A DNA stretch of 64,000 nt from Aliirhizobium wenxiniae (GTDB lineage Bacteria > Pseudomonadota > Alphaproteobacteria > Rhizobiales > Rhizobiaceae), in the NCBI RefSeq assembly GCF_019511445.1, contig NZ_JAEUAN010000026.1:1-64000 (forward strand), in the 5' to 3' direction. The first letter of the stretch is position 1. Each line of letters opens with the position of its first letter. The position numbers and the translations under genes were made by a program. The notes under the pieces were generated by a model. It made no database searches and had not been told where the DNA came from. It was given only the letters and a program-made list of their open reading frames with translations. Of this stretch, positions 41,523 to 49,569 are shown piece after piece.

Positions 41523-42419
41523 ATGATACGCTTCGGCACCAACCCTATTGCCTGGGCCAATGACGACGACCAGAGCCTTGGCGCAACTATTCCGACAGAA
41601 CAGATTTTGAAAGAGGCAAGTGAGATCGGTTTCGACGGCATCGAGAACGGTCACCGCTGGCCCTCCGACCCGCAGGCGCTCAAAGATCTGCTCGGGTCCT
41701 ATGGTCTTGCTTTCATTTCCGGCTGGTATTCGCTCAACCTTCTGACGCAATCGGTGGAAGAGGAAAAGAAGGCGATCCAGTCGCATCTCGACAGGCTAAA
41801 GCACAACGGCTGCACGGTCTGCATCGCCTGCGAAACCTCAAACAGCGTGCAGGGTTTGCAAAAGCCGTTGTCTGAAAGCCCTGTGCTTTCCGATGCCGAG
41901 ATGAAGGCTTTTGGCGCGAAGGTCGAGGAACTGGCGGCCTTTACCGCAAGCCAGGGTATCAAGCTGGTCTATCATCACCATATGGGAACCGTTGTCGAAA
42001 CCCCGGAAGAGATCAACGCCTTCATGGCGGCGACGGGGCCTGAAACGCGGCTGCTGTTCGATGCCGGTCACTGCTATTTCGGTTCAAACGGCGATGATCC
42101 AACACCCATTCTTGCCAAATATATTGATCGCGTCAGCCATTTCCACGCCAAAAATGTGCGTCCGGCCGTCATGCGGCAGGTGCGCGGAGAAGGCCTGTCC
42201 TTCATGGATGGTGTGCGCGCCGGTGTCTTTACCGTACCGGGAGATGAGGAAGGCGGGGTGGATTTCGAACCACTGCTGAAACTTCTGAAAGGCGCTGATT
42301 ATCGAGGCTGGATCGTTATCGAGGCGGAGCAGGACCCGGATGTCCGCAACCCCTTCCAGTACCAGTCACTCGGTCTGAAGACCTTGAAGGCTGCTGCCGC
42401 AAAAACCGGTCTCATCTGA
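41523..42419 (+). CDS. iolE: Inosose dehydratase
   Basis: 298 residues, TIM-barrel of the xylose isomerase-like family, converting scyllo-inosose to the 1,2-dione substrate of IolD. The start MIRFGTNPIAWANDDDQ is the classic IolE N-terminus; metal-binding segments GIENGHRWP, KLVYHHHMGTVV, LLFDAGHCYFGSNGDDP and IVIEAEQDP are in place. Ribosome site GAGGAAAATG just before the ATG at 41523. Confidence 0.96.
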   Translation: MIRFGTNPIAWANDDDQSLGATIPTEQILKEASEIGFDGIENGHRWPSDPQALKDLLGSYGLAFISGWYSLNLLTQSVEEEKKAIQSHLDRLKHNGCTVCIACETSNSVQGLQKPLSESPVLSDAEMKAFGAKVEELAAFTASQGIKLVYHHHMGTVVETPEEINAFMAATGPETRLLFDAGHCYFGSNGDDPTPILAKYIDRVSHFHAKNVRPAVMRQVRGEGLSFMDGVRAGVFTVPGDEEGGVDFEPLLKLLKGADYRGWIVIEAEQDPDVRNPFQYQSLGLKTLKAAAAKTGLI

Positions 42420-42439
42420 GAGCATAGCAGGAGTTTCAA

Positions 42440-43237
42440 ATGCCAAACCTTCTCCACCGTCCTTTCGGCAATCACGGCAAGGTTCACGAGATCACACCGG
42501 CCTCTGCCGGGTGGCGTTACGTCGGCTTCTCTCTTTACAAGCTTCGAAAAGGCGAGACGGCAGCGGAAACGACCGGTGATCGCGAGGTCATTCTGGTCAT
42601 GGTTGAAGGAAAGGCGGTGCTGGAGGGTGCGGGCAAGCAGTGGGGCGTGTTGGGAGAACGCATGAGCGTTTTCGAAAAATCGCCGCCCCATTGCCTCTAT
42701 CTGCCGAATGGCCGCGCGTGGAAGGCGGTGGCGGAAACCGATTGTGTCATCGCCGTCTGCACGGCGCCCGGTAAAGGCGGGCATGAAGCACGCCGCATCG
42801 GCCCGGAGGGTATCACCCTCACCCAGCGAGGTGAGGGTACCAATACCCGCTATATCAACAACATCGCTATGGAAAACGAGGATTATTGCGATAGCCTGCT
42901 GGTGACGGAAGTGTTCACGCCCGCCGGTCACTGGTCGAGTTATCCCAGTCATCGCCATGACGAGGATGATTTTCCGCGCATCACCTATCTGGAAGAGACC
43001 TATTATCATCGTCTCAATCCCGCCGATGGGTTCGGCATCCAGCGGGTCTATACCGACGATCTGCAACTGAATGAAACCATGGCGGTCCACGATGGCGATG
43101 TCGTTTGCGTGCCGCGCGGGCACCACCCCTGCGGCGCTCCGCACGGTTTTGAAATGTATTACCTCAACGTCATGGCCGGTCCCTTGCGCAAATGGCGGTT
43201 CGTCGCCGCGCCACCGGTCGAGCATCTGATGCGCTGA
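42440..43237 (+). CDS. iolB: 5-deoxy-glucuronate isomerase
   Basis: 265 residues, bicupin enzyme making 5-dehydro-2-deoxygluconate (the IolC substrate). Motifs SWSSYPSHRHDEDDFPR-like (here HWSSYPSHRHDEDDF) and EETYYHRLNPADGFGIQRVYTDD, and VVCVPRGHHPCGAPHGFEMYYLN are the metal-binding cupin core. Length is normal. Co-directional, 20 nt after iolE. Confidence 0.96.
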   Translation: MPNLLHRPFGNHGKVHEITPASAGWRYVGFSLYKLRKGETAAETTGDREVILVMVEGKAVLEGAGKQWGVLGERMSVFEKSPPHCLYLPNGRAWKAVAETDCVIAVCTAPGKGGHEARRIGPEGITLTQRGEGTNTRYINNIAMENEDYCDSLLVTEVFTPAGHWSSYPSHRHDEDDFPRITYLEETYYHRLNPADGFGIQRVYTDDLQLNETMAVHDGDVVCVPRGHHPCGAPHGFEMYYLNVMAGPLRKWRFVAAPPVEHLMR

Positions 43238-43261
43238 ACTTTCATCCACAGGAACTGAACG

Positions 43262-44047
43262 ATGAACCAACCTTTTACGCTGGCCGCGTGCGCGGAAATG
43301 CTCTGGCGTGAACGCCCGATCGAGTGGCGTTGCGCCAGGCTTAAGGAGATGGGTTTCGAAGTGGGGCTTTGGAACTGGCCGGAGCATGACCTTGCCGCAC
43401 TCGAAAAATCGGGCGCCACCTTCTCGATCATGAACGGCTATCTGACCGGCCGACTGGCTGACGACGAGGGGGCTGACGAGTTGTTGCGCTCAGCGCGCGA
43501 GACCGCACAGGTCGGCAAGCGGCTTGGCGTTGCCCGCCTCAACCTGCACGGCACCGGGCTCGGCGAGGGCGGGCTGCCGGTTCGCCCGAGCGAGGTGGTG
43601 AGCGGGCGCATGTGGCTGAAGGCGCGCGACACGCTGGCGCGCATCGCCGACATGGCGGAAGAGGAAGGGGTGGTCTATACGCTCGAAAACCTCAACCTTC
43701 CCGTTGACCATCCCGGCACGCCATTTGGCCGGGCAGAGGACACGCTGGCGCTGGTCGAAAGCGTCAATCACCCGCGCCTGAAGCTCAATCTCGACCTCTA
43801 TCACCTGCAGATCGGAGAGGGGAACCTGATCGAAACCTGCCGCAAATGCCTGCCGTGGATCGGCGAGGTGCAGGTGGCTGATGTGCCGGGGCGGTGCGAG
43901 CCGGGTACGGGAGAGATCAATTATGCAGGTGTCGCCAAAGCACTGGTGGATATGGGGTATTGCGGTCCGGTGGGAATGGAGGCTTTCGCATATGATAGCC
44001 CGGAAAAGGCGCTTGAAGCGTTCAGAGCAGCTTTTAGCCCGATATAG
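43262..44047 (+). CDS. Hydroxypyruvate isomerase-like TIM-barrel protein
   Basis: 261 residues. Metal-ligand segments YTLENLN, KLNLDLYHLQIGEGN, GEVQVADVPGRCEPGTGEINY and VGMEAFA fit the hydroxypyruvate isomerase branch of the xylose isomerase-like family. It may epimerise or isomerise an inositol-derived or erythritol-type intermediate; a specific step is not established. It is the last gene of the iol operon, 24 nt after iolB, and is followed by an intrinsic terminator. Confidence 0.85.
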   Translation: MNQPFTLAACAEMLWRERPIEWRCARLKEMGFEVGLWNWPEHDLAALEKSGATFSIMNGYLTGRLADDEGADELLRSARETAQVGKRLGVARLNLHGTGLGEGGLPVRPSEVVSGRMWLKARDTLARIADMAEEEGVVYTLENLNLPVDHPGTPFGRAEDTLALVESVNHPRLKLNLDLYHLQIGEGNLIETCRKCLPWIGEVQVADVPGRCEPGTGEINYAGVAKALVDMGYCGPVGMEAFAYDSPEKALEAFRAAFSPI

Positions 44048-44076
44048 TGCAAGCCGCAGTGTTGGCGTGCCATCCC

Positions 44077-44101
44077 CGAGATCCGATTTCGATCTCGTTT
44101 T
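44077..44101 (+). terminator. Intrinsic terminator of the inositol operon
   Basis: CGAGATC, 7-nt loop, GATCTCG, then TTTT; 30 nt after the last stop. It separates the operon from the Rrf2 promoter that follows directly. Confidence 0.75.
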
Positions 44102-44109
44102 AAGGATCA

Positions 44110-44151
44110 TTTACTCTTCTATCAAATAGGGATATTGTATATCCGTAATTA
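44110..44151 (+). promoter_or_regulatory. Rrf2 promoter with GGATAT-N3-ATATCC operator
   Basis: TTTACT at 44110-44115, 17-nt spacer and TATTGT at 44133-44138. The -10 sits within the inverted repeat GGATAT, three bases, ATATCC, followed by GTAATTA (44130-44151). The same 19 fixed bases recur at the promoter of the CMD operon. Confidence 0.7.
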
Positions 44152-44171
44152 GCCCCTGCCGGATACTCTGC

Positions 44172-44660
44172 ATGATCCTGAAAAGCCAAGTGGAATGGGC
44201 GCTTCACTGTTGCGCCATTCTGTCCAGCCTGCCCGAAGGCCGTTATCTTTCGACCAAGGCCCTGGCTGAACTGCATGGGCTTCCGAAGGAATATCTCTCA
44301 AAAGCCTTGCAAAGCCTGTCGCAAGCCGGCCTCGTTCATACCACACTCGGCCCGTCCGGAGGATACCGTCTGGCCAAGGCTCCAAATGAGCTTACCTTTT
44401 TGGATGTCGTGGAGGCCGTTGAAGGCGGCGGCCGCACGTTTGTGTGCCAGAATATCCGCGCGAACAATCCATGCCGGCCGAAGGGCTTTTGTGAAAGCGG
44501 CCCCTGTGCCGTTGCGAGGGTCATGTGGGAGGCGGACGAGGCGTGGAGATCTGCGCTTCGCAAGGTCACGTTCGCCGATCTGGTCCAAACCCTGGAAGCC
44601 GAGGTCGATCCGGCGATCTGGTCAGGCACTTTCCAGTGGGTGCTCAAGCGCGCGGGATAG
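44172..44660 (+). CDS. Rrf2-family transcriptional regulator
   Basis: 162 residues. Winged helix at 1-75 (SQVEWALHCCAILSSLPEGRYLSTKALAELHGLPKEYLSKALQSLSQAGLV and GPSGGYRLAK). The C-terminal part holds four cysteines within about 21 residues (C-x8-C-x5-C-x4-C around residues 94-114), reminiscent of the Fe-S or thiol-sensing loops of IscR/NsrR/CymR relatives, although the spacing differs. It probably senses redox or electrophile stress. It carries a shared operator in its own promoter and overlaps the MscS gene tail by 39 nt on the other strand. Confidence 0.9.
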   Translation: MILKSQVEWALHCCAILSSLPEGRYLSTKALAELHGLPKEYLSKALQSLSQAGLVHTTLGPSGGYRLAKAPNELTFLDVVEAVEGGGRTFVCQNIRANNPCRPKGFCESGPCAVARVMWEADEAWRSALRKVTFADLVQTLEAEVDPAIWSGTFQWVLKRAG

Positions 44661-45674
44661 GGGGGCGACGACCGCCGTCTCTCTGCCGCCATCAGTCGTC
44701 GGCACGATGAGATAGGCATGTGCCGGCATCGCCAGTTTGAGGCCATTGGCGGCACAATGCCGGCTTACGACATCGATGACCTCGTTGCGTGCCGGGGTTC
44801 TATTGGCCGGACTGGTGACGCGGAACTGGAATTCCACATCGATCGCGATTGCATCAATGCCCTTGAACGCGACGATAGGTTTGGGTGTCTGGACTATACG
44901 CTGACACTCGTCCAATGCTGCCTTCAAGACGGCTTCAACGATGAACGGCTGCCGGTCTATTGCAATGCGCATGAACAGCGTGACGAGATGTGTTTCGTCC
45001 GGACGGGTAAAATTGGTCAGGCTGACCTTTGCCAAGGCACTGTTGGGAAGAACGACAATGTTATTGGCCGGTGTCAGGAGCTGTGTCGAACGCCAGTCGT
45101 TCTGCACGATGCGCCCCTCCGTTCCATCGGCCAACTGTATCCAGTCTCCTATTGTAAAGGGGCGGCCGAGTGTCAGCGCAATGCCGGAAAAGACATCACC
45201 CAGCGTGTTCTGCAATGCCAGGCCGAGAATGATGGCGACGACGCCTGAGGTTGCGACAAGCGTCCCAATCGGGGCGCCGAAGACGAAACCTGTGATCGAG
45301 AGCGCCACTCCGAGATAGACCCCGGCGACGATCAGGTCCTGGATCAGCCTTGCCTCCTGAGGCCGGCGATCGAGTACGATGTAAAGTCTAACAAAACCGA
45401 TCGTCGCCCAGGCCAGATGCACCCACCAGAGGATTCTTGCGGATGTGCCGAGATAGGCTGGAATTCCGTTCGCTTCGCCAGTGGTTACACGATGAGGAAG
45501 GATGCCGGCCGAAACAAGAACAGCCGTCATCGAAGCAAAGAACAGAATCTGGACGATCAGGCGCGCTGTTGGTCGTGCTTTGCCTTGGACATGCCAAACG
45601 AGAATGCCAATTATCCCAAGGGCATTGACCGTCGCAAATGTGGTTGAGGAAATGGTATCGAACATGTCTGGCAT
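44622..45674 (-). CDS. MscS-family mechanosensitive channel
   Basis: About 350 residues. Four or five N-terminal membrane helices are followed by the pore helix and beta domain: GVVAIILGLALQNTLGDVFSGIALTLGRPFTIGDWIQLADGTEGRIVQNDWRSTQL is the MscS signature, then VVLPNSALAKVSLTN. Starts at 45674 or 45665 are possible; the frame extends to 45728 without support. The C-terminus overlaps the Rrf2 gene convergently by 39 nt. It opens on membrane tension and releases solutes. Confidence 0.9.
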   Translation of the reverse strand: MPDMFDTISSTTFATVNALGIIGILVWHVQGKARPTARLIVQILFFASMTAVLVSAGILPHRVTTGEANGIPAYLGTSARILWWVHLAWATIGFVRLYIVLDRRPQEARLIQDLIVAGVYLGVALSITGFVFGAPIGTLVATSGVVAIILGLALQNTLGDVFSGIALTLGRPFTIGDWIQLADGTEGRIVQNDWRSTQLLTPANNIVVLPNSALAKVSLTNFTRPDETHLVTLFMRIAIDRQPFIVEAVLKAALDECQRIVQTPKPIVAFKGIDAIAIDVEFQFRVTSPANRTPARNEVIDVVSRHCAANGLKLAMPAHAYLIVPTTDGGRETAVVAPLSRALEHPLESA

Positions 45675-45731
45675 CCTGAAACCAATGAGGTTACGGAGCC
45701 AGATACCGTCGCATCTGACTCCGAACACGAC

Positions 45732-46154
45732 CTAGTTTTTGATCGGAAACGTCAGATCTTTCTGATCGCTATCGACAACGAAGACCGCGAGCAGTCTGGC
45801 TGGTTTCTTATCGCTGCCGTTCTTGCTCACCCCGTGGCGATCGCCGGGAAATTCGGAGAAATTCTCTCCTTCCTTGTATTCCTTGATCGGCCCGTCATTG
45901 ACCTGACTGAGAATGGATCCTTCCAGCACGGTGGCATAGATGAAGGCGCTGTCGGGATGCGTATGGGCGTCCGAATAGCCACCAGGTCCGTATTCGACGA
46001 GCACGCCCTTGAGGCTTTTCCCGGGCACATTTGGCAGCTCGTGCTCATAGACCAACGTGACCTTGGAAGCAGCGCCGCCGGCTGTGTCATGTGCCACGGC
46101 GCTGCCGACGCCAAGGGTTGCGATTGCAAATGCGCATAGGGTTCTTCTGAACAT
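45732..46154 (-). CDS. Secreted single-cupin protein
   Basis: 140 residues with a signal peptide cut near VGSAVA-HD (residue 21), so periplasmic. Cupin motif 1 GYSDAHTHPDSAFIYATVLEGSI supplies His ligands and motif 2 GENFSEFPGDRHGVSKN a third. Probably metal-binding, enzyme activity unknown. It is the third gene after CMD and NmrA-like genes (34 nt gap) and likely part of the Rrf2-controlled operon. Confidence 0.85.
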   Translation of the reverse strand: MFRRTLCAFAIATLGVGSAVAHDTAGGAASKVTLVYEHELPNVPGKSLKGVLVEYGPGGYSDAHTHPDSAFIYATVLEGSILSQVNDGPIKEYKEGENFSEFPGDRHGVSKNGSDKKPARLLAVFVVDSDQKDLTFPIKN

Positions 46155-46188
46155 TGTGGTTATCCTTCGATGTAGGCAAGAGCCGCGC

Positions 46189-46941
46189 TCATTTGCGCGA
46201 TGATGTGGCGAACCATTGCTCGAACCCCAGTTTTCCGAAGCGCGAGGCGTTGTCGGTAACGAGAGATCCGTCTTCCAGGCGCGCGCCGAAATATTTCGCG
46301 TCCGGATCTGCGACGACTTCGCGGTTGTCTCCGGTCGCCTTCAGATATCGCGTAACCAGTTCGTTGAGCCGGAAACGTTCCGGGCCTGCGATTTCGGTCA
46401 CTCCGTTTACCGGTGTGCCAAGTGCCACGTCGGCCATGGCATCGGCGACATCGTCGGAAGCAATCGGTTGTACGAAGGCCGGGGAGAGATGCACCCTGCC
46501 ATCGACCATGCCGGACTGGGCGATGCCGGCGAGAAACTCCATGAACTGCGTGGAGTGAACGATGGTATAGGGAATGCCGCCTTCGCGGATCAGCTTCTCC
46601 TGAACCAGCTTGCCTCGGAAATATCCGCTTTCCTGGAGACGCTCGGTGCCAACGACAGAGAGTGCGATATGATGCCTGACGCCGGCAGTCTTTTCGGCGG
46701 CGAGCAGATTGCGGCCGGACGTTTCGAAGAACTCTATCACCGCCCTGTCCTCGAATGACGGGGAATTGGCGAGGTCGAGAACGACCTCGGCTCCAGTCAG
46801 CGCTTCGGCCAATCCCTCGCCGGTGATCGTGTTGACGCCCGTATTGGGCGAGGCTGCAGTAACGTCATGCCCCTTTGCCCGCAGACGCTCGGTGGTCTTC
46901 GAACCAATCAGGCCGGTTCCGCCTATGATGACGATCTTCAT
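46189..46941 (-). CDS. NmrA-like NAD(P)-binding oxidoreductase
   Basis: 250 residues, atypical SDR. Cofactor loop GGTGLIGSKT near residue 7, then LTGAEVVLDLAN and a C-terminal substrate region. The classical YxxxK tetrad is not obvious, as in NmrA/quinone-reductase-type proteins. A role in quinone or electrophile handling or redox sensing is plausible. 66 nt after the CMD gene on the same strand. Confidence 0.87.
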   Translation of the reverse strand: MKIVIIGGTGLIGSKTTERLRAKGHDVTAASPNTGVNTITGEGLAEALTGAEVVLDLANSPSFEDRAVIEFFETSGRNLLAAEKTAGVRHHIALSVVGTERLQESGYFRGKLVQEKLIREGGIPYTIVHSTQFMEFLAGIAQSGMVDGRVHLSPAFVQPIASDDVADAMADVALGTPVNGVTEIAGPERFRLNELVTRYLKATGDNREVVADPDAKYFGARLEDGSLVTDNASRFGKLGFEQWFATSSRK

Positions 46942-47007
46942 GATAGTCCCTCCGCCAGTCGTGCTGACATCCTGTGGTTATCGATGGGTGTGCATGTCGA
47001 CAGGGGC

Positions 47008-47487
47008 TCAGTTGAGGCCTGCCTTTTCCAGCCCGTAGAGCTTGTCTGCGGATCCGGGCACGCCCTTGAAGGCGATGCCGGCGCGGTTCCAGGCATTGAT
47101 GGTCATGATCGAGAAGGTCAGATCGGAGATCTCCTTCTCCGAGAGTTGACCTCGTACGCGCTCATAGAGTTCGTCAGGAATGCCGCCTTCCGGCAATTCG
47201 GTCAGGGCTTCGGTCCAGGCAAGAGCCGCGCGCTCGCGGGGGGCAAACAGGTTCGATTCCCGCCAGATGGCGACATGATAAAGGCGGAGTTCTTTCTCGC
47301 CATGGATCTTGGCTTCCTTGACATGCATGTCGAGGCAGAAGGCGCAGCCGTTGATCTGCGAAGCGCGGATATTGACGAGATCCCGGATCGACTGTTCGAT
47401 CACGCTGTCCTTCAGCGACATGCTGAGTTCGGACATTTTCTTGAAGAATTCGGGGGATTGGGTGGCGTAGTTCAGGCGCTGTGTCAT
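47008..47487 (-). CDS. Carboxymuconolactone decarboxylase / AhpD-type protein
   Basis: 159 residues, CMD domain. The redox motif C-x-x-C lies in INGCAFCLDMHVKEAK near residue 55 with the proton-relay His, as in AhpD alkylhydroperoxidases. First gene of the operon; ribosome site GGAGAG before the ATG. The shared GGATAT inverted repeat covers its promoter. Likely peroxide or electrophile detoxification. Confidence 0.9.
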   Translation of the reverse strand: MTQRLNYATQSPEFFKKMSELSMSLKDSVIEQSIRDLVNIRASQINGCAFCLDMHVKEAKIHGEKELRLYHVAIWRESNLFAPRERAALAWTEALTELPEGGIPDELYERVRGQLSEKEISDLTFSIMTINAWNRAGIAFKGVPGSADKLYGLEKAGLN

Positions 47488-47514
47488 TGCTCTCTCCTTA
47501 ATTAAGGACCCAAA

Positions 47515-47558
47515 ATATCCTTATGGATATAAAATATCCGTAATTACTGGACGCGCAA
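47515..47558 (-). promoter_or_regulatory. CMD operon promoter with Rrf2-like operator
   Basis: On the minus strand TTGCGC (47558-47553) and ATTTTA (47535-47530) have a 17-nt spacer. GGATAT-AAA-ATATCC then GTAATTA lies at 47525-47546, and an extra ATATCC half site at 47515-47520 sets up a second, 4-nt-spaced inverted repeat. The position over the -10 suggests repression. Confidence 0.7.
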
Positions 47559-47625
47559 TCGAAACCGGTCTAAGTTTTCGGCATAACGCTTATTCAAAAC
47601 GGCGTGGGCTATGTGGGGGATCGGC

Positions 47626-48546
47626 ATGGACATCGTTTCGGCACTGCGAACATTCTTGCGGGTCGCGGAGACCGGATCGTTTTCCGCGGCTGCACTGGAT
47701 CTCGGCCTGACCCAACCTGCGGTCTCCCGGCAGGTATCGGCACTTGAAGAGCATTACAGCACACGGCTGTTTCACCGCTCGACCAACGCGCTTTCATTGA
47801 CCGTCGAAGGGGAGCAGATGATACCGATGGCCCACAAAGTCATCGATGCCATCGAGGCGCTGGGGGAAACTACGTTGCCGGAAGGTATCGTCGCTGCGGG
47901 CAAGGTGAAACTCTGCCTGCCGGCGCCTCTCGGTCTCTATATCAGTGATCGGTTGCCGAGCTTCCTCAAGAGACATCCCGGATTGTCGGTCGATATGCTT
48001 TTCAGGGAGCAGCCGTCTGATCTCATCGGAGAGGGCATAGACCTTGAAGTGCGGCTGGGCGATGTCTCGGACAACAGCCTGATCTGTCGTCGGATCGGCT
48101 GGACGACGGCCTATCTCGTTGCATCACCGGATTATCTTGCCGGGCGAAATCTCCCGACCTGTCTGGAGGATATCTGCGATCACGACAATATCTGCTACAA
48201 TCGCGGTGGCGAGGGGCGGTTCTGGAGCTTCCTGAATGGCTGCGATGTCGAGAAGATCAAGGTCGCGCCACGGATGACCTTCGACAATGCGGTCGCCGTA
48301 CATCGTGCGGCGCTCGCCGGTGGCGGGTTGGCGGTCCTCTCTCACATCCTGGCCGTTGACGATATCCGATCAGGCCGGCTTATCCATCTGCTGCCGAACT
48401 ATCCGCCATCCCGTCTGCCGATTACCGTCGTCTATGCGTCACGCCGTAACTTGCCGTTGCGGGTCCGAACCGTTCTGGACTTTCTTGTCGCAGCTGTCGC
48501 TGAGGATGAACTGATGGGAAGTGGCATGGACCATCCTAGTCGGTAG
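47626..48546 (+). CDS. LysR-family transcriptional regulator
   Basis: 306 residues from ATG 47626, preferred over 47611 because the helix-turn-helix begins directly (MDIVSALRTFLRVAETGSFSAAALDLGLTQPAVSRQVSALEEHYS) and GGGGGA precedes it. C-terminal effector domain from about 90. Divergent from the CMD operon (138-nt gap), so it may regulate that operon together with Rrf2. Its stop overlaps the thiY gene end by 11 nt, convergently. Confidence 0.9.
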   Translation: MDIVSALRTFLRVAETGSFSAAALDLGLTQPAVSRQVSALEEHYSTRLFHRSTNALSLTVEGEQMIPMAHKVIDAIEALGETTLPEGIVAAGKVKLCLPAPLGLYISDRLPSFLKRHPGLSVDMLFREQPSDLIGEGIDLEVRLGDVSDNSLICRRIGWTTAYLVASPDYLAGRNLPTCLEDICDHDNICYNRGGEGRFWSFLNGCDVEKIKVAPRMTFDNAVAVHRAALAGGGLAVLSHILAVDDIRSGRLIHLLPNYPPSRLPITVVYASRRNLPLRVRTVLDFLVAAVAEDELMGSGMDHPSR

Positions 48547-49555
48547 CCAGGAGTTCGTTGGTGTAGTAGCTGGCGAAATCCGGCTTTGCGTCGAGCGGCT
48601 TGCCGCCTGAAGCCTTGAGAATGCCGGCCTCAAGGGCATAGGCGCCGATGGCCTCGAATTTAGCCGGATCGATCGTGCCGATCACGCCCTCTGGGCTGCT
48701 CAGATAATTCCCTTCGATCAGGGCCTTGAGCGAGGCGCGGATGAGTGCGCGGTCGGTCAAGGCATCCTTGTTGGCGGCAATCAGCAGACCGGCGGCCTCG
48801 TCGGGATTTTCAATGGCGAACTGATAGCCTTTTCGCGTTGCCTTAAGAAAGGCAGCGGCTTCTTTTGGATTGGCATCGAGGAATTTGCGGCTGGAGGCGA
48901 TAAGTGTCGTGTGCTCATCCGGCACGCCGAAATCGGCATAACGGAACGCGCCCTGCTTCAAGCCTTCCAGCTCGGCCTTCACCCCTTCCCAAGTGTAGAC
49001 TTCAAGGGTGAAATCGACAGCGCCATTTTCCAGCGCCTGATATGCGGAGGTGCCGAGCGTAATCGTTTCGAATTCTCCCTTGCCTCCATCATGGCGGATG
49101 ATCGAGGAAATCAGCGCGTTTTCCCATGCAGAGCCGAAACCGCCATAGGTCTTGCCATCCAGATCCTTCGGCCGGGTGACGTCTGAGCGCCCGCCCTTGA
49201 AGACCAGCCGGCCGGTTTCTGTTTGAACAATGGCGTAGGTGGCGACGAGATCCGCCCCGGCCGTGCGTTGGGTGAGGAGGGCTATCGAACCGAGAATGCC
49301 AAAGTCGGCCACATGATTGGCAACCAGCGTTCCGGCTGACGTATCCGTATAGGGGAGGATTTCGACCTCGATGCCGGCTTCCTTGTAAAAACCTTTGTCA
49401 CGGGCAACGAACAGTCCGATGTGATTGGTGTTCGGGGTCCAGTCGAGAGCGACTGAAACCCTGGATGCAGCCTGTGATCGGGCAGGCAGCGCCGGCACTG
49501 CGAGGGCAGCGAGTGTTGCGAGCGTGGCGCGTCGGCTCAGCAGTATTCGGCTCAT
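48536..49555 (-). CDS. thiY: Thiamine-precursor ABC transporter, substrate-binding protein (NMT1/ThiY)
   Basis: 339 residues with a signal peptide (alanine-rich, to about residue 29) and the NMT1/THI5-like core: VSVALDWTPNTNHIGLFVARDKGFYKEAGIEVEI and ADFGILGS. Homologues bind hydroxymethylpyrimidine or N-formyl-aminopyrimidine for thiamine salvage. Fourth and last gene of the TPP-riboswitch operon. Confidence 0.92.
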   Translation of the reverse strand: MSRILLSRRATLATLAALAVPALPARSQAASRVSVALDWTPNTNHIGLFVARDKGFYKEAGIEVEILPYTDTSAGTLVANHVADFGILGSIALLTQRTAGADLVATYAIVQTETGRLVFKGGRSDVTRPKDLDGKTYGGFGSAWENALISSIIRHDGGKGEFETITLGTSAYQALENGAVDFTLEVYTWEGVKAELEGLKQGAFRYADFGVPDEHTTLIASSRKFLDANPKEAAAFLKATRKGYQFAIENPDEAAGLLIAANKDALTDRALIRASLKALIEGNYLSSPEGVIGTIDPAKFEAIGAYALEAGILKASGGKPLDAKPDFASYYTNELLATD

Positions 49556-49569
49556 GGCTGCGGTCTTTC

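Noticed and set aside
39620..41641. 673-codon open frame on the minus strand
   Set aside because: Antisense of iolD; no recognisable domain.
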